DNA of 64,000 nt from Erythroxylum novogranatense (lineage: Eukaryota; Streptophyta; Magnoliopsida; Malpighiales; Erythroxylaceae), in contig CM057226.1 of NCBI GenBank assembly GCA_029891385.1, positions 89,784,977 through 89,848,976 on the forward strand, read 5' to 3'. The notes beneath the pieces were generated by a model. The model ran no database searches. It was not told the DNA's origin and saw nothing but the letters and a program-made list of their open reading frames with translations. The position numbers and the translations under genes are program-made. Positions 10,890 to 19,840 of the stretch are shown here, in pieces; position 1 is the stretch's first letter, and every line of letters begins with the position of its first letter.

Positions 10890-11394
10890 TTTCTCCCCCT
10901 TTTAAAAGAATTTCGTCCTCGAAATTCTAAATTAAGAAAATCTCCAAGTACTTACTTCTTAATGACCATAATCATTCACTTTTCACTTCCTAAATCTTAT
11001 ATCTCCAATATCATATACAAATTACTATATCCACAAAACAATATTCCTTAAGTTATGGACACCAATCAATGGTCCAATACAATTTAATCCAACCCCTTTT
11101 TGAACTTCCACACATATATCCTTATCATTTTCGTATCTTTCAAGTATTCCTCAATTTCATCTCATAATTGCATATTCAAAACCAATTCATCCCAATTAAT
11201 CGTAAACTTCAAATCTCAATTTCATTTTCACATGCCTAAAATCAATCATCATTTCTAACCTTAATCAACCAATCACTTTACTCTTCACATAAGTCATGGA
11301 AATACTTTTCCATGTTCAGCAAATTCTCACAAATTCAATCTTAACAAACATATAGCCCAAGTAAGATCCTAATACTGGGCTCTGATACCATAAA
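10890..11394 (-). other. Nona-D internal region with PPT and PBS
   Basis: Reading leftward, this 505-bp stretch has the primer site TGGTATCAGAGC at 11391-11380, non-coding sequence with no long frame, the pol-tail relic (TTCGAGGACGAAATTC) and the polypurine tract AAAAGGGGGAGAA at 10903-10891, directly against the 3' LTR. Compared with the ~4.9-kb internal region of Tek-2, everything coding has been lost while the replication signals are kept. Confidence 0.85.
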
Positions 11395-11697
11395 TATTGG
11401 GACCCGATCTTGGAACCGGATCCCAACCGAAGAATGAAACGAAAATGAAAAGGCGATAACGAAAACATACGGATAATCCAATACCAAAAGTGGAAACAAA
11501 AGTGAAAACGAAAACGAATACAAATTGATGGAAACAAAAGAAAAATAGTGGATCAAAGCGAAAGGCAAAACGAACTAAGCGAATAATCGAATCGGAACCA
11601 AACAAACGGTGCAAACTAATGAAAGCGAATCGAATACGAAGTTCCGACATCCGAAAACATACACTTTAGAAAAACTATATTAGAAAGCGATCACGTT
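11395..11697 (-). repeat. Nona-D LTR end, minus orientation
   Basis: Reverse-complement match to 14955-15278, the end of the plus-strand long LTR. It stops at the CGTTGGA/TTCC junction at 11697. Confidence 0.8.
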
Positions 11698-14600
11698 GGA
11701 TTCCTTGGGCTTTTATCTACATTATCAGGAAAAAAATTGTATTTTTATGAGATTAAATTGAGGATAATTAATTTAATCAAAGTGAGTTAGATAATTTTCT
11801 GAACATAGTTCAGTTTTTTGTGAAATTCGGGATCTGTGGAGATCCAATTGACTTGATTCTTGAGGTAAAATAAAATTAAGACATGGGGCTACAAATCATA
11901 TGAAGAAATGAAATTTCAATTTTGCCCCTAGGACTTTCAATTTCTGAATTGAATTTCAGATTAGTGTGCAGTCTTGGATTAGGAACATCTGAAAGTATTT
12001 TGGCCATAACGTTTGTTTTAGTAATCCAAATGAGGTGATTCTTGATTTTGAGTAACCTAGAGAAATAGGCTACAATTGTTATGAAGAAATTGAATTTCAA
12101 TTTTGGCTTTAAGAATGTCAATTTTTTAATGGAAATAACTTATTAGAAAATGTTTTAGCTTAAGACATGTCTGAAATGTTTTGAGCATAACTTTTGATAT
12201 AGTGCTCAAAATTGGATGATTTTTGTGGCATTATGAAATTAAGACAATAAGGAACAATTCTATAGAAGGACATTTTGGAAAATTCCTTCAATTTAATAGT
12301 GAGAAAAATGTCCTAAAATAAGCATGAATTAGAATCAAGTTCAAGGGCATTTGTGGCACATCACTTAAGGATTTAAGACTTTAGGCTTAAGTGGAAGGGC
12401 AATTTGGTCTTTTAGCTCTCATCAAATGACATGGCACTATATAAAGCTCATGACTGTCGTTTAAGGGAGGAGACTCACGACTATTGCCTAAAGATTTGAA
12501 AGAAATAAGAGAGAGGAGAAGAGAAGCATTCGGCCATAGAGGAGAAGCAAAGTTTCGAATTTTTAGGAGACTTCAAACATGATTTCAAGTTGATTCTAAA
12601 GGAAAAAGATGGAAAAGGAGAAAATCTTTTCATGGAGCTTTGAAAATTTGAAATTTGGAGGAAAAATGAGGTAAGAGAAAAGTTTAAGTTTTGAGTTTTT
12701 CTTGAAATTTTGGTTTAAAATAATGGAAAATGATATGGGTTTGTGTATTATGAAGTCAATTTTGATGATTGCTAAGTATTATGGGTTTAATTTTAGTTGG
12801 AAATGAATTAGGGTTATGCCCAATTTTGTGAATTGGGGATTTTGGAAATTTGTGATTTAGATGGCTTGATTATAAGTGGAATTAGTGTTTTCTAAGTTCA
12901 ATTTGAGGATTTTGTCATTTATGAAGTTGAATTTGGGTTAATTTGATTTAGGAAAATTTCAATTGGAAGAAAGAAAGAAGCAATGGTCAAATTGATGCTA
13001 GGGACAAGCTTCTAGCATTGATTCGAGGTGGGTAACATGTTTATTTTTCGAATTATAAGTTGATTATAATTTTTCAAAAATTAAAGAAGTGAAATTTCAA
13101 ATTATTGCTTATATTTTCGAAAAATAAAGAAAGAGGATTTTGATTTGAGTTGTTTCCGAATGTTTTGGAAAAATTGGACAAGTTTTTGAGAAAATAAGGA
13201 ATTTTCTGAAATTATGGAAATTGTTATAAAAGTTAGAATTATTGTTTAAAATGTTTTCGAGAAATTGTTAAAAAATTCTGAATTTCTTTATGCTTGAAGA
13301 ATTTTATTATTTATGAATTGATACTTTTTGTTACATATATGTGAATTATAAAAAGTGTTGCATTTTGTGTTTATGAATGGTTGTGATTTGATTACGATTT
13401 TGTTTATTATGTGATTGATTGAGGATTTGTACTTTGCATTTTAAATTGCTATAAGAAATCATGTGATTATGAATACGTCATGTATGACACAATGTGAAAA
13501 ATGAGATTTTTTTTAAAATCTGCCTTCGGGCAATTCGATTTTCGAGTATGATTATGTGATTTGTGAGTTTGGTTAGGTCCCTTAAGCTAGAGTCAGTGCA
13601 CTGGTCTCGTTTTTAGTAGCTTTCTCCCGGCTGCCCAATAGTGGCACTAGAGCTCTGATTTTAAACTCCTATAAGTCACGGCTATACTGGACCGCTATGT
13701 GGGAACGTGTAGTATGTTCCGTTCAAGGCTACACAGGACCGCTATGCGGGAATGTGCAGTATGTTTCATTTTGGACCGACCCAAACCATTTTGATATGTT
13801 ATTTATTTTTGGTTTGTGTATTTCTTGATTCATTGCATGTTTTGAATTTGATTATGAAATGTGAAAATTTGAAAAATTTTAGAACAGCGAAAGTGAGCAT
13901 TAAATGATGAAAATTTTTAATTTGATTATGATGGTTTGATTTTGAAGAATTGAAAAGGTTGAAAATGAGCTTTTGAATTTTTCGACTGAGAAATGTTTAA
14001 ACTGTTAAACGCCTTGAAAAATGTTTTTGCTTATTATTCGTTTTATAAACATATTATCCACGAGCTTTGTGCTCACCCTCCTCTTTCATCCCCATCTCTA
14101 GGTTTTGAGTAGGAGATCGGATGGAAGAATGTCAAGATGTGTTGTTCGATTTAGTATCGTTTGTATTTTGTATAAATTGGGATTTTTGTATCAGTTTGTA
14201 TAAGGCTTGATTTGCCCATTTATGTATGACAAGCACACATTTCAGGATGTATGTGATTTATGAAATTTGTGTATATAGTGAATATGGTGTATATGAATTC
14301 TGGAATGGTGTATTTCATTGAATTATGGATATGATTGGTGTTTGTATATAACTGTGATCGATTTTTGGGTTTGGATTGAATGGGGAATTAGAATATGGAA
14401 TTGAGATATTGAATGTGATTTGGGATTAAATGATGAATTTGTATATTGACTTAAGAAATGAATATGAATTGAATTTGGATAATGTGTTTTGGATATGGAT
14501 AAATTTGATTGATTGGAACTTATTGAAGTTTTTTAGAAATAGGATTGAGTTTGTTTATGCTGAGTTTATGGATGGGGGGTCTGAGAAATTTGATGATTGT

Positions 14601-15278
14601 GTGATTGAACTGGTTTATTGAAGTGAATTTTAAACCTTTTGCAGGTTTGGGTTAGTTAAAATGCAGCTGTTATGTTGTCGAATTTTTGATTCAATTAGAG
14701 ATAGAATAAAATAAGAATTGATTAAAAGATGAATTTTGGATTTGTATGAATGGATAAGAAGATGATTAAGGATTGAGACTTTACTTGTATAAGAAGTTTG
14801 TTACGCTTTGAGAAATTGATTGAGGATAATTTCTAAGAAAAGGGAAATTATATGGATTTGCATGAATTTGAATAAAGATGGTTATAAGAAAAGGAAAAAA
14901 AATTACACCGGTTTGATTCGTTTCGGATAGGTTTAGTCTAGGTTTCCAACACGATAGTTTCTAAGATATTTGTTCCTGGATGTCGGACATTTGTTTCGTT
15001 CAAATTGATCCGTTTGTTTGATTCGGTTCGATCAGCTTTGTTATTCAATTTTGCTTATGTTTTTGCCTTACGTATCCGTTTCGCATCCTTTCGATTTTGT
15101 TTTTTGCAATTTGAATCCGATTTTTCTTTTTGTTTCGCTTCATGATTCAATACTTTTGCTTTGTTATTCCGCTTTCGTTTCGTTTCGATTCATTGCTTTC
15201 GCATCTGTTTTGCATTCGTCCGCTTGTTTTCGTTTCGCTTCCCGGTTGGGGCCCAGATTGGAGATCGAGTCCTAACAG
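11698..15278 (+). repeat. Nona-D long LTR, plus orientation
   Basis: This carries a central block, a promoter region with a TATA box (12438-12445), a GGTGGGTAACATG box (13027-13039), a CTCCCGGCTGCCC box (13624-13636) and the LTR end ...GAGTCCTAACA, 4 nt before a primer site. The U3-side ~1.5 kb seen in the other long copy is replaced by the inverted LTR end at 11395-11697. An open frame at 15018-15275 is only a GC-skewed LTR tail. Confidence 0.75.
12438..12445 (+). promoter_or_regulatory. TATA box of the plus-strand Nona-D LTR
   Basis: TATATAAA in CATGGCACTATATAAAGC, followed by a purine-rich leader (12460-12700). The same promoter lies inverted at 15985-15992. Confidence 0.65.
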
Positions 15279-15782
15279 TTATGGTATCAGAGCCCAGTAT
15301 TAGGATCTTACTTGGGCTATATGTTTGTTAAGATTGAATTTGTGAGAATTTGCTGAACATGGAAAAGTATTTCCATGACTTATGTGAAGAGTAAAGTGAT
15401 TGGTTGATTAAGGTTAGAAATGATGATTGATTTTAGGCTTGTGAAAATGAAAATGAGATTTAAAGTTCTTGATGAATTGGGATGAATTGGTTTTGAATAT
15501 ACAATTATGAGATGAAATTGAGGAATACTTGAAAGATACGAAAATGATAAGGATATATGTGTGGAAGTTCAAAAAGGGGTTGGATTAAATTGTATTGGAC
15601 CATTGATTGGTGTCCATAACTTAAGGAATATTGTTTTGTGGATATATTAATTTGTATATGATATTGGAGATATAAGATTTAGGAAGTGAAAAGTGAATGA
15701 TTATGGTCATTAAGAAGCAAGTACTTGGAGATTTGCTTAAGTTAGAATTTCGATGACGAAATTCTTTTAAGAGGGGGAAAAT
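15279..15782 (+). other. Nona-D internal region, plus orientation
   Basis: Primer site TGGTATCAGAGC at 15283-15294, then about 470 bp non-coding, then the pol-tail relic (AGAATTTCGATGACGAAATTC) and the polypurine tract TTTTAAGAGGGGGAAAA near 15765-15781. Nearly the reverse complement of 10890-11394. The U3 expected after the polypurine tract is replaced at 15783 by an inverted, internally started LTR. Confidence 0.85.
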
Positions 15783-18069
15783 TTTTCAAAGATCCATGGA
15801 AAGCTTTCCTCCTTTTCCTTCTTTTTTCCTTTAGAATCAACTTGAAATCATGTTTGAAGTCTCCCAAAAATTCAAAACTTTGCTTCTCCTCTATGGCCGA
15901 ATGCTTCTCTTCTCTTCTCTCTTATTTCTTTCAAATCTTTAGGCAATAGCCGTGAGTCTCCTCCCTTAAACAACAGCCATGAGCTTTATATAGTGCCATG
16001 TCATTTAATGAGGGGTAAAAGACCAAATTTCCCTTCCACTTAAGCCTAAAGTCTTAAATCCTTAAGTGATGTTCCACAAATGCCCTTGAACTTGATTCTA
16101 ATTCATGCTTACTTTAGGACATTTTTATCACTATCAAATTGAAGGAATTTGCCAAAACGTCCTTCTAGACAATTGTTCCTTATTGTCTTAATTTCATAAT
16201 GGCACAAAAATCATCCAATTTGGAGCAATATACCAAAAGTTATGCTCAAAATATTTCAGACATATCTTAAGCTAAAACATTTTCTAGTACGTTATTTCCA
16301 TTCAATAATTGACATTCTTAAAGCCACAATTGAAATTCGATTTCTTCATAACAATTGTAGCCCTATTTCTCTAGTTTAATCCAAATAAATATCATCTCAT
16401 TTGTATTACTAGAACAAAAGTTATGGCCAAAATACTTTCAGATGTTCCTAATCCAAGACTGCACACTAATCCGAAATTCAATTCAGAAATTGAAAGTCTT
16501 AGGGGCAAAATTGAATTTTCATTTCTTCATATGATTTGTAGCCCCATGTCTTAATTTTATTTTGCCTCAATAATCAAGTCAATCGAATCTCCACAGGTCC
16601 CGAATTTCGCAAAAGATTGAACCATATTCAGAAAATTATCTAACTCACTTTGATTAAATTAATCATCCTCAATTTAATCTCATAAAAATACAAATTTTTT
16701 CTGAGAATGTAGATAATTGTCTTAGGAATCCAAAACTTCCAAAACCAAGTCAATCGGATGTCAAACAAAAAATTTATAAGCAAAAGAGTGAGAGGAGGAC
16801 ATTCAGAGATTAGGAATGGGCACGTCTAAGAAACTTAGAGACTAGGCGTAGCCACGCCTAAAGATGAAATCTGGATCTGTAGGAAAATTTCAGAATTTCC
16901 AAATCATATCTTTTGCTCCCGAACTCTAAAATTAACAAATTTGGTATCAATAGAAAGCTTAAATGAATTTTTACAACTTCCATGTAGAACTCCACAACTA
17001 ATTCAGTCTCTAATGTGGCCAAATTTCTAATCAAAGATCCTGTCCAAATGAATATGCCCTAAGTTATAACTCAAATTTGAAAAATTCTATCTTTCAATTC
17101 CAAAGTCCAAACATATCATATTTTATATCAATGCAAAGATTAGAAAGTCACCTACAACTTTCATGAAGGACAGAAAAATCAATTTGACCTTTAAGGAAGT
17201 CAATTTTCCCATCAAAAATTCTGTCATCTAATAATCATGCTAAAACAATAACAGAAATTTGTAAAAATCATAACTTCTTATTCCATGATCGAAAAATTCT
17301 ATACTTTATATCAAAATAAAGATCAAATCAAAATCTTCAACTTTCATGAAGAACTTAAAGACTAAAACAACCTCTAACTAGGTCAATTTTCCTGTCAAAG
17401 CTTCAGCCATAACATAGGTCAACCTATAACACACCTAAACTTTTAAATTTTATAATTTTCAATTCTCACATCCACTAATTGCATATTATACATCATTTTA
17501 AAGCTTGAAAACTCTTTTATGATTTTCATGAAGACCACTTTACTCAATTCAGACCACATCAATCCGACGATTTGCCTCAAAGTACAGCATACACAATTCC
17601 ACTCTTCATAGCATTTTTCAAACAATAAACTAACCCTAACTTTGACTGATCAAAACTTTTACTCCCGATATCGAAAAATATCAAACTTTATGGCGACAGA
17701 AAGCTTTCAACAGGAGTTACAAGTTTCTTGAAAATCATTTTCTCAAATTGTGCCTATATCAAAAAGTCAACTCTCTATGGCCAAAAGTCAAACTTTCTAT
17801 ATCCAAAAGTCAACTTTCTTAAATCTTCAAATTTGCACACTTTTTCTATTTAATTTATGCTTTTCAACTTTATTTCAATCAACTCATCCACTTGAATTTT
17901 CATAAACTATACAAATCTCCATAATAATCAAAATTATCAAAACCCAATAATTATTTTCTCATGAATTTTCCTCAAAGCATAAATACATCTATTTCACAAT
18001 ATATATATAAAATCACTCATTTAATTTTACTTAATATTTTTAAATTTCACTCAAAATCGGGGTCCAACA
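15783..18069 (-). repeat. Nona-D long LTR, minus orientation, U5 side missing
   Basis: It starts (minus strand) at 18069 with TGTTGGACC and runs through U3, including a dyad at 16843-16860 (TAGGCGTAGCCACGCCTA) and ACTTTCATGAAG modules about every 180 bp, then through the promoter (15992-15985) into the leader, where it stops. Bases 15785-16700 are an inverted copy of about 11700-12650. Confidence 0.82.
15985..15992 (-). promoter_or_regulatory. TATA box of the minus-strand Nona-D LTR
   Basis: TATATAAA on the minus strand, in the same context as 12438-12445. Transcription from it would run leftward into Nona-D, converging on the plus promoter. Confidence 0.6.
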
Positions 18070-18074
18070 CTCAT
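18070..18074. repeat. TSD CTCAT (right) of Nona-D
   Basis: Partner of 9473-9477. Confidence 0.85.
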
Positions 18075-19674
18075 GTCCTCAAGCAGGAAGCCGGGAGAAG
18101 GCTATATGTCGATGTGCACGTGACTAACGAAACGTTCCTCTCTCACTCAAACACAATCAAATTTCAATGTTTAACTCATTTCGTACACATTCATACTTTT
18201 CATGCTCATCATGCTTTTTCTCTATTTACTTATACAAGGTGCCATGACATATTTCAAGGCATAAAATGATCACAATCACAATGCATTTTCATAATTTTCA
18301 TAATTCAAATAAAGCAATTTAACAAATAACATACAAGCAAGCAAGACAGTTTTCTTATATTACACAACAACTATAAATATATTACCCACCTAATTTCGCT
18401 TGACAATCTAATTCAGTGTTGTCTTTCCTCTTGCTCTTGGATTGGGCTTGCTTGGTTTCCTATAACAAACTAAGTTCTAATTCAAACAACATTCAAAGGA
18501 AATTCGTAAAGCTTCAATAATAAGAAATGCTAAAATTGACTATAATCATTTCAAAACCTGGACTCTCGGGTCAATTTTTCATGATCATTATGATCAGGTA
18601 AATGAAGAAATTTGGTTACACTTCCTTCTAGAAAAAATGTTCTTCATTATCTTAAGTTTCCAATGACACCAAATCATTCAATTTGGTTCAGTAATCCAAA
18701 ATTTATACTCTAAACATTTTCAGAGTGTTCTTATACTTAGACAATATTCTATACTCAACTTCCTTCCAAAAATTTATATCCTTAGAGAATGAATTTAAAC
18801 TTAATTTCTTCATACAACTTGTAGCCCTATGTCTCTAGTTTACTCTAAATTAAAAATCGCTCCATTTAAATAACTATAGAAAGGGTTATACTCAAAATAC
18901 TGAAGCATATTCAGTGCTGAAAGTTCGTTGCGATGAACTTTTCTAGAAAGGAAAAATTTGCCCGAAATAAGGAGTTCGCCGCGATGAACTTCACCCTTCA
19001 AGTTGGCCGCAATGAACTTTGATAGAGGCAACGCAGACATGTTTCATTTTTCAGATTTTCCTCCCACCTTTCACATATAATCCATCTTAAACCTGAACCA
19101 TCCCTTCTAAATCATTTTCAACTCCATTTCAACCACAAAATCATTCACAAATACATCATAATCTATCTTTGATCATTAACCCTAAAATATTAAAACATTT
19201 TCATATACCATTCATCAATAACTTCCTACACCCATTCAACTTCATTTTCACTTCTAACTATCACTAAACATGGTTCATCTAACAATCAAGAAGGGTTAAT
19301 GTTTATACTTACTTGTTTTAGCCTCAAAGTCTTCAAGATCTCCAAACCCTAGCTTCCTTCTTTCTTTTCTTCTTCTTTTCTCTTCTTTTCCCTCTTCCAT
19401 GACACTTCCCTTCTTTTTTTCTAATCTAAGACTACATTTTATTCTAATCTTCCAATTTTGCCCTTCATGTAGTTGTTCTTTCCAAAAATGACCCTCCTTC
19501 ATTTAATCCAAAGTCTACTTACCTTAGGCCATTTATCTAATACCTTAATCATACACTAATTTAATTTTAACTTTGGAATAATAATTAAATCCAAATAAAA
19601 TCGTTTATCTAGCAAGACCACCAAATTTATTCAAATCATGCTTAATAAATAAATAAATAATTCGGGGTCTAACA
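18075..19674 (-). repeat. Gyp-C LTR, U3-side part
   Basis: The minus strand starts TGTTAGACCCCGAATTA next to a polypurine tract. It holds three dyad-like copies of GTTCGCCGCGATGAACTT (18923, 18974, 19002) and a conserved ATCACTCCATTT...AACTA module. It continues at 9477 on the far side of Nona-D. Confidence 0.8.
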
Positions 19675-19693
19675 TTTCTCCCCCTCTTAAAAG
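19675..19693 (-). other. Gyp-C polypurine tract
   Basis: The minus strand reads TCTTTTAAGAGGGGGAGAAA, the plus-strand primer of reverse transcription, flush with the LTR start. Confidence 0.8.
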
Positions 19694-19828
19694 AATTTTG
19701 TCTTCGAAATTCTTACCTGATTCGTTGAAGAGGTGTGGATACTTATCCTTCATGGCTTCCAATGGCTCCTATGTTGCTTCCTCGTTTGCATGGTTCTTCC
19801 ACAAAACTTTAACTAATTTCACAGTCTT
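19694..19828 (-). pseudogene. Gyp-C pol C-terminus (chromodomain-like tail)
   Basis: Minus-strand translation gives [19 protein letters not shown], a stop, EPLEAMKDKYPHLF, then GKNFEDKILLRGGE. The tryptophan expected after EEAT is a stop codon. Tek-2 has [18 protein letters not shown] in the same place. In chromoviruses this C-terminal module helps direct integration to particular chromatin. The rest of pol was displaced to the right by Tek-1 and lies beyond the window. Confidence 0.82.
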
Positions 19829-19840
19829 TGTAGCACCCCC
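19829..19840 (-). repeat. Tek-1 3' LTR, terminal 12 bp
   Basis: TGTAGCACCCCC, cut off by Tek-2 and resuming at 51437 with TTACCATAG; the intact copy at 60085 reads TGTAGCACCCCTTTACC. Confidence 0.88.
19836..19840. repeat. TSD CCCCC (left) of Tek-2
   Basis: Partner at 51432-51436. Confidence 0.8.

Larger units (their letters stand above)
9478..18069. mobile_element. Nona-D: non-autonomous Tekay-derived composite with inverted U3 ends
   Basis: The insertion is 8,592 bp with TSD CTCAT, and its flanks rejoin into one continuous Gyp-C LTR. The left terminus reads TGTTGGACCCCGATTTTGAG. The right terminus is the reverse complement of the same U3 start, and about 240 bp match with only scattered differences. 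In order it holds: a U3-side short-LTR fragment (+), an internal fragment (-), a complete 765-bp LTR (-), a 505-bp internal region (-), an LTR end (-) fused to a long LTR (+), an internal region (+), and a long LTR truncated on the U5 side (-). None of it encodes a retrotransposon protein. The tail of pol survives only beside the polypurine tracts (GAGGACGAAATTCTTTTAA-like), showing descent from a Tekay element. Confidence 0.8.

Noticed and set aside
10099..11650. Phenylalanine-rich minus-strand frames at 10099-10381 and 11316-11650
   Set aside because: They lie in the LTR-end tract of Nona-D and differ between the copies by frameshifts, so they are not coding.
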